Below, one piece after another: positions 37,686 through 45,830 of a DNA stretch of 64,000 nt. Location of the stretch: assembly GCF_014201315.1 (NCBI RefSeq), contig NZ_JACHDY010000003.1:124001-188000 (forward strand). The letters run 5' to 3'. Position 1 is the first letter of the stretch. Each line of letters opens with the position of its first letter. The translations under genes and the position numbers were made by a program. The notes below the pieces were generated by a model that worked only from the letters and a program-made list of their open reading frames with translations, searched no databases and was not told where the DNA came from. The DNA comes from Edaphobacter lichenicola. Its GTDB lineage: Bacteria; Acidobacteriota; Terriglobia; Terriglobales; Acidobacteriaceae.

Positions 37686-38789
37686 GTGAGACAGCATCTG
37701 CGGGTTTTGATTGCTGGCGGGGGCACGGGGGGGCATGTGATTCCGGCGCTGGCGATTGCGCGGGAGCTGCGCGATGCGTATGAGGTTGAGGTGCGGTTTG
37801 TGGGGACGGCGCGAGGGCTTGAGACTCGCCTGGTGCCGGAGGCTGGGTTTCCTCTGGAGCTGATTCGAGTGGGGCAGTTGAAGAATGTGAGCGTGGCGAC
37901 GAAGCTGCGGACGGTGGCCGATCTGCCGCTGGGCGTGGTGCGATGCGTGGAGCTGATGCGGAGTTTCCGGCCGGATGTGGTGGTGGGGGTGGGTGGGTAT
38001 GCTTCGGGGCCGGCGATGATGGCGGCGGTTCTGTTGCGGGTTCCTACGCTGGCGTTTGAGCCTAATGCGGTGCCGGGGCTGGCGAATAAGCTGGTGGGGC
38101 GGTTTGTGTCGGCTGCCGCGGTGAACTTCGAGGAGACCCGGAGGTACTTTCGTGGGGCGCGGGTGACTGGGATTCCGGTGCGGCAGGAGTTCTTTGAGAT
38201 TGCAGATGTTGTTGCGAAGGATGGACCCGGTTCGGCTCGCCGGCTGCTTGTGTTTGGCGGCAGCCAGGGTGCGCGGGTCTTCAATGCGGTGATGCCGCAG
38301 ATCGCAAAGCGGCTGCTGGAGGATGTGCCGGAGCTGCGGATTCTGCACCAGACGGGGAAGGGGCAGGCGGAGTCGACCGAGGAGGCGTATGGGGCGAGCG
38401 GTGCGGACCCCACTCGCTGGAAGGTGGCGGCGTATCTCGACGATATGCCGAGGAGGTTTGCGGATGCGGATCTGATTCTTTGCCGCAGCGGCGCGAGTAC
38501 GGTTGCGGAGCTGGCGGCGGCGGGGAGGCCGGCGGTGCTGGTGCCTTTTCCGGGAGCGGCGGACGACCACCAGATGAAGAACGCGGAGGCCTTTGCACGG
38601 GTTGGGGCGGCGGAGCTGAGGGTGCAGGGGGCGGACGACGTGATGGGGTCGTTTTTATTCAGCGATCTGACGGGGCTTTTGCTGGATGCCGGGAGACTGG
38701 TGGAGATGGGCCGGAGAGTTCGGAGGCTGGCCCACCCGGATGCGGTACGGGTGATTGGGCAGATGGTGGCAGAGCTGACAGGGCGTTGA
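37686..38789 (+). CDS. murG: UDP-GlcNAc : lipid I GlcNAc transferase MurG
   Basis: The GTG at 37686 gives a 367-residue protein, the usual length; the frame runs upstream through the repeat element, which is not coding. It shows LRVLIAGGGTGGHVIPALAIARELRD (lipid I site), GGYASGPAMMAAVLL, LLVFGGSQGARVFNAVMP, and the nucleotide-sugar motif CRSGASTVAELAAAGRPAVL, then FPGAADDHQMKNAEAF. MurG makes lipid II at the inner membrane face. It is bracketed by inverted copies of one repeat. Confidence 0.96.
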   Translation: MRQHLRVLIAGGGTGGHVIPALAIARELRDAYEVEVRFVGTARGLETRLVPEAGFPLELIRVGQLKNVSVATKLRTVADLPLGVVRCVELMRSFRPDVVVGVGGYASGPAMMAAVLLRVPTLAFEPNAVPGLANKLVGRFVSAAAVNFEETRRYFRGARVTGIPVRQEFFEIADVVAKDGPGSARRLLVFGGSQGARVFNAVMPQIAKRLLEDVPELRILHQTGKGQAESTEEAYGASGADPTRWKVAAYLDDMPRRFADADLILCRSGASTVAELAAAGRPAVLVPFPGAADDHQMKNAEAFARVGAAELRVQGADDVMGSFLFSDLTGLLLDAGRLVEMGRRVRRLAHPDAVRVIGQMVAELTGR

Positions 38790-38817
38790 TAATCTGTCTT
38801 GAGCCAACGAGGCTCAT

Positions 38818-38886
38818 CCCACCCAGAAAAGGTATACCTGTCACGAAGTGACCGCCCCACGCGCAGTGGGCCCGTCCGGCAGGACA
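38818..38886 (-). repeat. Two-hairpin repeat element, inverted copy downstream of murG
   Basis: It is the reverse complement of the element at 37549-37618, with the same GTCCTGCCGGAC and GTCACTTCGTGAC cores (here read as GTCACGAAGTGAC). It begins 28 bases after the murG stop, so it may also end the murG transcript. Confidence 0.85.
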
Positions 38887-39233
38887 CAAGCGCGTCGTCC
38901 ACCGGCTTCTCCTTTCGTGGGTACCCCCCCCTCCTATTATTGGCGCGTAACCCTTTTTGAATGATTGATTTACATGGGGTGTACTGTCGTAAAAAATTCA
39001 TTCTAAAAGGTTTCCTTGCAGAATCCTCTTTCCAAAAGAGTTACGGGTTTTAATGGCGAAAGAGGGTGATAAAAAATACCCTCCGAAACGAAATGAGGAC
39101 CTCGGCGGCTAAAGCCGCAATGCAACCAAATCTCTTGCGGCACGGCTGAGCCGTGCCCTTGAGCAAACAAACTTTCCGCATCCTCTTAATTGAAACAGAC
39201 TTTGTAGCAGTCTCTTCTTTTCAGCATCCTCAA
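38887..39233. other. Non-coding region after murG with several hairpins
   Basis: No reliable coding frame is seen. It contains the homopolymer-rich motif GTACCCCCCCCTCC near 38922-38935, a hairpin GAGGGT / ACCCTC around an A-rich loop (39062-39083), GCGGCT-AA-AGCCGC (39105-39118), and GCACGGC-TGA-GCCGTGC (39140-39156). Near 39000 two loosely similar segments (TTCTAAAAGGTTTC and TTCCAAAAGAGTTAC) recur. The density of small palindromes suggests repeat debris. Confidence 0.55.
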
Positions 39234-39262
39234 AAGCCCCGGTTTTTGGCCGGGGCTTCTTT
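39234..39262 (+). terminator. Terminator-like hairpin
   Basis: A nine-base perfect stem AAGCCCCGG / CCGGGGCTT (39234-39242, 39250-39258) is followed by CTTTA. No gene ends immediately upstream, so it may serve a read-through transcript from murG or be part of a dispersed repeat. Confidence 0.6.
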
Positions 39263-39530
39263 ATCTTTGTATCCAGTATAGCGGTTGGAGCATAACTCAT
39301 GCGCCACGCGAATCTGCTGGATTGGCGCGGGTTTTGGTGATTTGGGGGCTTGACACGGTTTTTTGGGGGTTGGGCGGGAGATACGGCTTGGAGTGGGTGG
39401 GTTGAAAGGGTTGGTCGGTGTGGGTTGAGTAGAGTTCGTCGGGATCCTTCGCTGCGCTCAGGATGACGACAAAAAACAACGGCAACGGCAAACGCAAATG
39501 CAACGGCAAATGCGAATGCGGGGGGTTTCT

Positions 39531-39650
39531 CCACTACGCGGACCACGATGAGGCTGTGGTCCACTACGCGGACCACGATGAGGCTGTGGTCCACTACGCG
39601 GACCACGATGAGGCTGTGGTCCACTACGCGGACCACGATGAGGCTGTGGT
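39531..39650 (+). repeat. Four exact tandem copies of a 30-bp hairpin unit
   Basis: Copies run 39531-39560, 39561-39590, 39591-39620 and 39621-39650 without a difference. Each unit holds GGACCAC-GATGAGGCT-GTGGTCC, a seven-base stem (written across the unit). The array is preceded by an irregular six-base repeat (CAACGG, CAAACG, CAAATG) and followed by CTTCGGTCGAAATGACG. An 82-residue frame (39463-39711) reads HYADHDEAVV four times, but this follows from the DNA repeat. Single-copy relatives occur at 50736 and 57797. Confidence 0.9.
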
Positions 39651-39704
39651 CCGCTTCGGTCGAAATGACGGTTTTATTGAGTGGGTGATGAAAGCAAAAG
39701 AAGA

Positions 39705-39728
39705 GGGCTGAGAGTTGATCCTCAGCCC
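39705..39728. terminator. Terminator of the YXWGXW-type gene
   Basis: The perfect stem GGGCTGAG / CTCAGCCC (39705-39712, 39721-39728) stands 38 bases beyond the minus-strand stop. On the minus strand it is followed by a T-rich stretch (TCTTCTTTTGC). Confidence 0.7.
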
Positions 39729-39765
39729 TTTGAATTCTCAGTCCTTTGATTTGGTGGCCTGGTTT

Positions 39766-41043
39766 TTAGCGATGACCGCCGCCACCACCGCCGCCGTGTG
39801 ATCCGCCGCCGCCGCCACCGCCACCGCCGCTGTAGCCGCCGCCGTGCGAACCGCCGCCGCTGTAGCTGCCTCCGCCGTGCGAACCGCCGCCACCACCGCC
39901 GCCGCTGTAGCTGCCTCCGCCGGAGTATGAGGCGTGGGGGGCGCTGGCGTAGTTGGCATGGCTTTGGCTCTGGGCGGCTGGTTGCGAGTAACTGCGAGAG
40001 GCTCCGCTGTAGGCGCTGTTTCCAGCATAGGAGCGGCCCGCGTTGTAGTTCGGGTTGCCCCCGCTATAGGCGCGTCCTGTGTTGTAGTTCGCACCCGCAC
40101 CGCTGTAGGCGCGGCTTGCGTTGGCGTTGGAGTTGCCGCCGTTGTAGGCGCGGGCGGTTCCGTTGTAGGCGGTTGCTCCACCGTAGCCGGTGTGGATGTT
40201 GTGGTCGCCGAAGCCTGCCGGGTTGCCGCGGCCGACGTTGGACTGAGCAAAGCTGCGGCCGTTGATGTTGGAGCCGCGAGCGCCGGAGAAGTTGTTGCCG
40301 TGATAAGCGATGGAGTTCACGTGAGTGAAGCTTGCTCCGCCGGGGCGGCCGGAGTAGCCGTTATAGGAGCGGTTGTAGAAGTTGCCGCCGTGCCATCCAC
40401 GCCCGATGTTGCAGTAGGCGCGGTTGTAGTAGAAGCGGCCGCCGCCCCAGTATCCGCCGTAGAAGCCTATGCCGAAGTAGCCGAAGCCGTAGTTGATGCC
40501 GCCGTAGTAGCCGACGTAGGGACCCCAGTATCCTGCGTTCCAGAAGTAGCCGTCGTTGAAGCCCCAGTATCCGGGGGTCCAGAGGGCTCCGGAGTAGGGG
40601 GCGAGCACCCATGCGCCCTGAACCCACTGGTAGCCGTCAGCGGTCCAGGCCCAGTAGCCTGGGGTCCATATATAGCCGTCGCCGGGGGCGGGTGGCTGTT
40701 CGTAGTCGGGGATCGCTGGGGGGGCCTGCTCGATGCCCTGGGGTTGGCCGGGCTGAGGTGCTCCATACTGCTGGGGCGCGCCCTGGTTGGGGTCGCCGTA
40801 CTGCTGCGGGGCTCCGTACTGCTGGTCGTATTGCTGAGGAGCGTCGTACTGCTGCGGAGCGGTGTTGTCCTGCTGGGCTGCGTATTGGGGATCCTGCTGA
40901 GCCTGCTGGGCGGCGGGAGAGCCGTAGGGGTCGTTGGGGTTGTAGGGCTGGATCTGGGCTTGGGCCACAAGAGGAATGGCCAGCGTGAAGCCGGCGAGGG
41001 TTGCGACACCGATGGAGTTTCTGAAGAGGCGGGTGAACGTCAT
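39766..41043 (-). CDS. Secreted YXWGXW-type repeat protein with Gly/Ser/His-rich tail
   Basis: The protein has 425 residues. A signal peptide (MTFTRLFRNSIGVATLAGFTLAIPLVAQAQ) precedes a Gln/Pro/Tyr-rich region of about 75 residues with repeated APQQY and DPQY units. Then comes the Trp/Tyr core with repeated WTPGYW motifs (GYIWTPGYWAW, GALWTPGYWGF, GYFWNAGYWGPYVGYYGG). A Tyr/Gly/Asn/Ser stretch with ARAYNGG and SRAYSG repeats follows, and the end is Gly-Ser-His (SGGGSHGGG). WxPGxW proteins are seen in soil bacteria; the role is unknown. It is on the opposite strand to, and interrupts, the mur/fts genes. Confidence 0.75.
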   Translation of the reverse strand: MTFTRLFRNSIGVATLAGFTLAIPLVAQAQIQPYNPNDPYGSPAAQQAQQDPQYAAQQDNTAPQQYDAPQQYDQQYGAPQQYGDPNQGAPQQYGAPQPGQPQGIEQAPPAIPDYEQPPAPGDGYIWTPGYWAWTADGYQWVQGAWVLAPYSGALWTPGYWGFNDGYFWNAGYWGPYVGYYGGINYGFGYFGIGFYGGYWGGGRFYYNRAYCNIGRGWHGGNFYNRSYNGYSGRPGGASFTHVNSIAYHGNNFSGARGSNINGRSFAQSNVGRGNPAGFGDHNIHTGYGGATAYNGTARAYNGGNSNANASRAYSGAGANYNTGRAYSGGNPNYNAGRSYAGNSAYSGASRSYSQPAAQSQSHANYASAPHASYSGGGSYSGGGGGGGSHGGGSYSGGGSHGGGYSGGGGGGGGGSHGGGGGGGHR

Positions 41044-41289
41044 AGCGCTACCTTCCTGCTCAGCCTTCGTTTATCCGGTGTTGCGGTCGTGCGGCGGACT
41101 TCGCGGAGAGCAAGGATGAGTTCCAGCCCGGCGGAAGGCCCGGGTCAAGTGCTCAGTTGATTAGACACGAATATATCTCGTTTGTTGCGAAATATTGACA
41201 GAGAGGGGGTGTTGAGAGTGGTTGAAAAGGTTGCAGGGATTTGATCGGTTTCTTGGGTGATTTGTGATTGTTTGAGCTTTGGAGAGGCT

Positions 41290-41397
41290 GTCCTGCCGGA
41301 CGGGTCCGCTGCGCTCTGTCACCCCACAAACGAAGACCTGTTTGTAGGGACCCCGATTCGCGCGGTCACTTCGTGACTTGTGTACCTTTTCTGGGTA
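41290..41397 (+). repeat. Two-hairpin repeat element, copy with internal insertion, upstream of murC
   Basis: It begins with CTGTCCTGCCGGACGGG, carries about 40 bases not found in the other copies (including a hairpin ACAAAC-GAAGACCT-GTTTGT), then returns to GCGGTCACTTCGTGAC and TGTACCTTTTCTGGG. A shared tail CCCATTGGTCGG follows near 41418. The 455 bases between the YXWGXW gene and murC contain nothing else recognisable. Confidence 0.75.
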
Positions 41398-41507
41398 GAA
41401 GGATCGATTGGGCCCTCCCATTGGTCGGGATGAGAGATTCCTTTGCGCTGATAGAGTGAAGGATTAGCTTGTTGTGCGCGATTTTTTGAAAGTAGAGATT
41501 GGTCAGC

Positions 41508-42908
41508 ATGTTTGTGCCTGGGCATTTTTTGTTTGCGCCGTCGCAGCGGATTCACTTTATCGGGATCGGCGGGATTGGGATGAGCGGGATCGCGGAGATT
41601 CTGCTGACGATGGGTTACTCGGTCTCGGGGAGCGATCTGAAGCGGAGTGCGGTAACGGATCGACTGCTGGGAATGGGGGCGCGGATCTTCGAGGGGCACT
41701 TGGCTAGCAATGCTGCCGCTAGCGATGTGGTGGTGACCAGCTCGGCTGTGGCTAAGGATAATCCTGAGGTGGTGGAGGCGCGGGAGCGGAAGATTCCGGT
41801 GATTCAGCGGGCGGAGATGCTGGCGGAGTTGATGCGGCTGAAGTATGGGATTGCTGTGGCCGGGATGCATGGGAAGACGACGACGACCTCGATGGTGGCG
41901 GCGGTGTTGGCTGGGGGTGGGTTGGATCCTACGGTGGTGGTGGGGGGACGGGTGAATGCGCTGGGGTCGAATGCGCGGCTGGGGAGCTCGCAGTATCTGG
42001 TGGCGGAGGCGGATGAGAGTGACCGGAGTTTCTTGAAGCTGTCGCCGGTGCTGGCGGTGGTGACGAATCTGGATCGCGAGCATATGGATTGCTATCGCGA
42101 TATGGAGGATGTGGAGGGCGCGTTTCTCGAGTTTATGGATCGGCTGCCGTTCTATGGGGCGACTACGGCTTGTGTCGATAATGCGCTGCTGCGGACGGTG
42201 CTGCTGCGGGTGAGGCGAAAGGTTTATACGTATGGCGAGAGTGTGGATGCGGACTTTCGCGTGGAGATGCTGCCGAAGGATGCGGAGTGCCACTCGGCGT
42301 TTGCGGTGAACTATAAGGGGCTGGTGCTGGGGAAGTTTCGGCTGCATGTTCCGGGGCGGCACAATGTGTTGAATGCTACGGCTGCGGTGGCGGTGGGAGT
42401 GCAGCTGGGAGTGGCTCCTGACCAGATTGCGGCGGGGCTGGAGACCTTTCGCGGAGTAGATCGGCGGTTTCAGATCAAGGGTGAGGTGCGGGGGGTGACG
42501 GTGGTGGATGACTATGGACACCATCCGACGGAGATTCTGGCTACGCTGCGGGCGGCTCGGGACTGTGGGTACTCCCGGGTGCATGTTTTGTTTCAGCCGC
42601 ATCGGTTTACGCGGACGAGGGATCTGATGGCGGAGTTTGCAGGGGCATTCAAAGATGCCGACACGGTTCAGGTGTTGGATATCTATGCGGCGAGTGAGGC
42701 TCCGATTCCTGGAGTGACTGCAGAGGCACTAGTCGATGCGATCGATGCAGCCGGGCCTCAGATCGTGGACTATGCGAGATCGGTGCCTGAGGCTGTCGAT
42801 GTGTTGGTGCATGAAGCAAGGGCGGGGGATGTGATTCTGACGCTGGGGGCGGGAAGTGTATCGCAGGCGGGAGCCGCGTTGCTGGAAGCTTTGGCGACAA
42901 ATGGGTGA
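41508..42908 (+). CDS. murC: UDP-N-acetylmuramate-L-alanine ligase
   Basis: With the ATG at 41508 the protein has 466 residues. The N-terminal Rossmann motif HFIGIGGIGMSGIAEILL, the ATP site GMHGKTTTTSMVAAVL, the EADESDRSFLKL segment, NLDREHMD, and DYGHHPTEI near the C-terminus all fit MurC. It attaches L-Ala to UDP-MurNAc. It is followed directly by a very short frame and ftsQ; murB and ddl, often found here, are absent. Confidence 0.96.
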   Translation: MFVPGHFLFAPSQRIHFIGIGGIGMSGIAEILLTMGYSVSGSDLKRSAVTDRLLGMGARIFEGHLASNAAASDVVVTSSAVAKDNPEVVEARERKIPVIQRAEMLAELMRLKYGIAVAGMHGKTTTTSMVAAVLAGGGLDPTVVVGGRVNALGSNARLGSSQYLVAEADESDRSFLKLSPVLAVVTNLDREHMDCYRDMEDVEGAFLEFMDRLPFYGATTACVDNALLRTVLLRVRRKVYTYGESVDADFRVEMLPKDAECHSAFAVNYKGLVLGKFRLHVPGRHNVLNATAAVAVGVQLGVAPDQIAAGLETFRGVDRRFQIKGEVRGVTVVDDYGHHPTEILATLRAARDCGYSRVHVLFQPHRFTRTRDLMAEFAGAFKDADTVQVLDIYAASEAPIPGVTAEALVDAIDAAGPQIVDYARSVPEAVDVLVHEARAGDVILTLGAGSVSQAGAALLEALATNG

Positions 42909-43047
42909 GTTCCTGAAAGGGTACGTGGCGAAGATCACAGGGAAGCGAGGGGGGTATGCGAGTTATGCTCAGGATGGCGATTCTCGCGGCCTTGCTCAGG
43001 CGTGCGACAAAGCGATGGGTTTTCGAGGGGTGGAACAACGGTGCTAG
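42901..43047 (+). CDS. Possible 48-residue protein between murC and ftsQ
   Basis: An ATG inside the end of murC (ATGGGTGA overlap) opens a frame of 48 codons that ends at a TAG inside the first codons of ftsQ (GTGCTAG). The product would be basic, starting MGEFLKGYVAKITGKRGG. Overlap at both ends is what translational coupling would look like, but no family resemblance is seen and the frame could be chance. Confidence 0.2.
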   Translation: MGEFLKGYVAKITGKRGGYASYAQDGDSRGLAQACDKAMGFRGVEQRC

Positions 43048-44381
43048 AGGCGCCTGGAAAGAACTACGTCTCGGAGTCTCGAGGTTCGCGGGGGCCGCGG
43101 CGAGTGTCGGCTTCGCCGGAGCGGCGGCTGCGTCGCGATCTGAGCGAGGACTTCGCGGATGATCCGCACTGGGAGGACGACGCTCCGGTGGGAAGACGCA
43201 AGGCGGGACTGCGGGTGCGGTTTCGCGGGGTGCCTTCGACCAGGTGGGGAAGGATCGCTGCGGGATGTGGGGTGGTGGTTCTGCTTGGGATTTGCGCCGG
43301 GTTGTTTGCGATGGCGAGAAGTTTTTTGTTGCACGATGAACGGTTTGTGATTCCTTCGTCTTCGTCGATTGAGTTTCAGGGGAATGCGCATGTGACGCGG
43401 GCGCAGCTGCTGAGCATCTTTGGCGAGGATGTGGAGCGGAATATCTTTACGGTGTCGCTGGCGCAGAGACGCGCGGAACTGGAGAGGCTGCCGTGGGTGG
43501 CGCATGCGACGGTGATGCGGCTGCTGCCGAATCGGATGAGGGTGTCGATTGTGGAGAGGACGCCGGTGGCGTTTGTGCGGCAGGGAAGCCATATTGGATT
43601 GGTGGATGGGAATGGGGTGCTGCTGGATATGCCGGTGGAGGCGAGGCCGGATGGGAAGTACTCGTTTCCGGTGGTGACGGGGATCTCGGCGGAGGATCCG
43701 CTGTCGACTCGCGCGGCGCGGATGAAGATCTATGAGCGGTTCACGTCGGAGCTGGATGGTTCGGGGCAGAAGATCTCGGAGGGGCTGAGCGAGGTGGATC
43801 TGTCGAATCCTGAGGATGTGAAGGCGTCGATTCCGGATAAGTCGAGTGAGGTGCTGGTTCACTTTGGCGATACGGATTTTCTGGATCGCTACAGGAGATT
43901 TGAAGAGCATCTGCCGGAGTGGCGGACGGTTTATCCGAAGCTCTCGTCGGTGGATATGCGGTATGAGCGGCAGGTGGTGCTGGAGATGCAGCCGGGCGCT
44001 GGTGTGCCGGTGGCTTCATCGCAGAACGGCGCGGCGGTGATGGCGGCTGATGCGAAGAAGCCTGCAGCGACGGCTCCTGCGGCGATGGTTCCGGATACGG
44101 GCGTGAAGGCGATCGAGCCGGCGGCGAAGCCTGTTGTGAAGGCCCCTGCGAAGCCTTTGCCAGTGGCGCACGTTGCGGGAGTGAAGCATGCGGCTGTGAA
44201 GGGAAAGCCTTCTGCGAGGGCGACGGCGAATGGTGCGGCGAAGAGTCATTCGCCGGTGAAGGCGAAGAAGGTTGATCCGAAGGCGAAGAAACATGTTGTC
44301 GTTGCGAAGCCCCATCCGGTGGTTGCGAAGCCGTCGGCTGGTTCGACGCAGTATCATCCTTCCCAGGCGGTTCAACCATGA
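43041..44381 (+). CDS. ftsQ: Cell division protein FtsQ with long basic C-terminal tail
   Basis: The GTG at 43041 with GAGGGG about ten bases upstream gives 446 residues. A basic cytoplasmic N-terminus (about 65 residues) is followed by one membrane segment (IAAGCGVVVLLGICAGLFAMA), then the POTRA domain (SSSIEFQGNAHVTRAQLLSIFGEDVERNIFTVSLAQRRAELERLPWVAHATVMRLLPNRMRVSIVERTPVAF) and the FtsQ domain (up to about residue 320: EWRTVYPKLSSVDMRYERQVVLE). The last 110 residues are Ala/Lys/Pro-rich and should be periplasmic. Most FtsQ proteins have no such tail. It acts with FtsL and FtsB. Confidence 0.9.
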   Translation: MLEAPGKNYVSESRGSRGPRRVSASPERRLRRDLSEDFADDPHWEDDAPVGRRKAGLRVRFRGVPSTRWGRIAAGCGVVVLLGICAGLFAMARSFLLHDERFVIPSSSSIEFQGNAHVTRAQLLSIFGEDVERNIFTVSLAQRRAELERLPWVAHATVMRLLPNRMRVSIVERTPVAFVRQGSHIGLVDGNGVLLDMPVEARPDGKYSFPVVTGISAEDPLSTRAARMKIYERFTSELDGSGQKISEGLSEVDLSNPEDVKASIPDKSSEVLVHFGDTDFLDRYRRFEEHLPEWRTVYPKLSSVDMRYERQVVLEMQPGAGVPVASSQNGAAVMAADAKKPAATAPAAMVPDTGVKAIEPAAKPVVKAPAKPLPVAHVAGVKHAAVKGKPSARATANGAAKSHSPVKAKKVDPKAKKHVVVAKPHPVVAKPSAGSTQYHPSQAVQP

Positions 44382-45607
44382 ATCAGAAGCAGGACAATCT
44401 GATCACCGTGCTCGATGCGGGAAGCACGAAGAGCTGCGTGCTGGTGGCCGAGCTGCAGGACGGCGTGCTGCGGTATCGCGGACACGGCGTGGAGCCGTCG
44501 CGGGGGATGCGCAAGGGTTTGATCGCGGAGCTGGGGCCGGCGGCGGAGGCGATCAATCGTGCGGCACTGACGGCGGAGCGCGTGGCGAAGGCTGGAATTG
44601 AGACGGCGATTGTAGGCATTGGCGGGACGCATGTGCGCGGGGTGAACTCGCGCGGCGGCATCAGCATGGGCAGCAGGATGCGGGAGATTACGCGGGAGGA
44701 GGTGCGTGCTGCTGTGGATCGTGCGCGGTCGGTTGCGCTGCCCCCGGATCGCGAGGTGCTGCATCTGTTGCCGCAGGAGTTCATTCTGGATGACCAGCCG
44801 GGGATTCACGATCCGGTGGGGATGGTGGGGAACAGGCTTGAGGTCAATCTGCATCTGTCGACTTGCTCGGGTGGTGTGGCGCAGAGTGTGATTACGTGCG
44901 CAAACCGTGCTGGGCTCGAGGTGATGGATACGGTGTATGAGGGGATTGCCGCTGCTGAGGCGGTGCTGAGCGCCGATGAGCGGGAACTGGGCGTCTGCAT
45001 GGCCGATATCGGGTCGAGCACAACGGAGCTGGCGGTGTTCTTTGAGGGCTCGATTGCGCATACGGCGGTGCTGCCGATTGGCGGAGATCATTTTACGAAT
45101 GACCTGGCGGTTGGGCTGCATGTGACGGTTGAGGAAGCAGAGTATCTGAAGAAGATGTATGGGCACTGCGTGGTGACGGCGGTGCCGCAGTTGAATGAGA
45201 TTGAAGTCGGCGGGAATCTTGCGTTTTCCGGAGGGCAGCCGGCGCGGATGGTGCGGCAGAGATTTCTGGCGGAGATTCTGGAGCCACGTGCGCGTGAGTT
45301 GTTTACGATGCTGCGGGATAATCTGCGGCAGGGTGGAGTGCTGGAGGCGCTGGGCGCGGGCTGCGTGGTGACTGGCGGCGGCGCGAATATGGCGGGGCTG
45401 CTGGACAATGCGGAGAGCCTGTTGCGGGTGCCGGCGCGGATCGGATACCCGGTGCCGCTGTCGCGGATGCCGGCGGAGCTGGCGGTGCCGGAGTTTGCAG
45501 CGGCGATTGGGATGCTGTTGTATACGCACAGGACACAGGTTCGGCGGGCGAGCGAAGAGCAGGGGCTGAAGGCGAAGTTGAAGGCGATCTTTGCGGGAAG
45601 TTTCTAG
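44378..45607 (+). CDS. ftsA: Cell division protein FtsA
   Basis: The protein has 409 residues; ATG overlaps the ftsQ stop (ATGA). The actin-fold motifs are present: phosphate-1 TVLDAGSTKSCVLVAEL, phosphate-2 MADIGSSTTELAVFFEG and the adenosine motif VVTGGGANMAGLLDNAE. The SHS2/1C-type insert (IGGTHVRGVNSRGGISMGSRMREITREEV) is seen. The C-terminus (EEQGLKAKLKAIFAGSF) is an amphipathic membrane-targeting helix. It tethers FtsZ to the membrane. ftsZ, usually next, is about 7 kb away here. Confidence 0.95.
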   Translation: MNQKQDNLITVLDAGSTKSCVLVAELQDGVLRYRGHGVEPSRGMRKGLIAELGPAAEAINRAALTAERVAKAGIETAIVGIGGTHVRGVNSRGGISMGSRMREITREEVRAAVDRARSVALPPDREVLHLLPQEFILDDQPGIHDPVGMVGNRLEVNLHLSTCSGGVAQSVITCANRAGLEVMDTVYEGIAAAEAVLSADERELGVCMADIGSSTTELAVFFEGSIAHTAVLPIGGDHFTNDLAVGLHVTVEEAEYLKKMYGHCVVTAVPQLNEIEVGGNLAFSGGQPARMVRQRFLAEILEPRARELFTMLRDNLRQGGVLEALGAGCVVTGGGANMAGLLDNAESLLRVPARIGYPVPLSRMPAELAVPEFAAAIGMLLYTHRTQVRRASEEQGLKAKLKAIFAGSF

Positions 45608-45652
45608 ATCTGCTTTTTTCTGTAGAAAGCACTAAGACTTTTTGCATGTCGC

Positions 45653-45673
45653 GAATTCAACCTGATTGAATTC
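45653..45673. repeat. Perfect inverted repeat after ftsA
   Basis: GAATTCAA-CCTGA-TTGAATTC forms an eight-base stem 45 bases after the ftsA stop. It has no T run afterwards, so it could be an operator or an RNA-stabilising hairpin. The rest of the 220-base gap shows nothing clear. Confidence 0.5.
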
Positions 45674-45830
45674 CAAGTCGCGCCTGCAAATAAGTGCACC
45701 TCCTTATCGAAAACACTTCCTAATATTTTGCTCTGATGTGAAGCAGGTTGATCGCTAAGATATAGTTCGACAGCGTTCGATCGCGGGTTCTTGGGCCTGT
45801 TTTCACAAGCGACATCAGGTGGCGGCGAAC

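Noticed and set aside
39463..39711. 82-residue frame with four HYADHDEAVV repeats
   Set aside because: The peptide repeat follows from the 30-base DNA repeat, the start lies in a common short repeat motif, and the 5' part is a six-base DNA repeat. No ribosome site or family is seen, so a protein is not supported.
38790..39765. tRNA or other structured RNA gene in the large gap after murG
   Set aside because: The hairpins do not form a cloverleaf and no T-loop sequence (GGTTCRANTCC) was found.
39934..41160. Plus-strand frame opposite the YXWGXW gene (Val/Ala/Gly-rich)
   Set aside because: The minus-strand product has a signal peptide and clear WTPGYW repeats; the plus-strand frame is its low-complexity complement.
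42956..43162. Hydrophobic, basic 68-residue frame between murC and ftsQ (MRVMLRMAILAALLRR)
   Set aside because: It runs out of frame into ftsQ and has no proper family pattern; the ftsQ frame is convincing.
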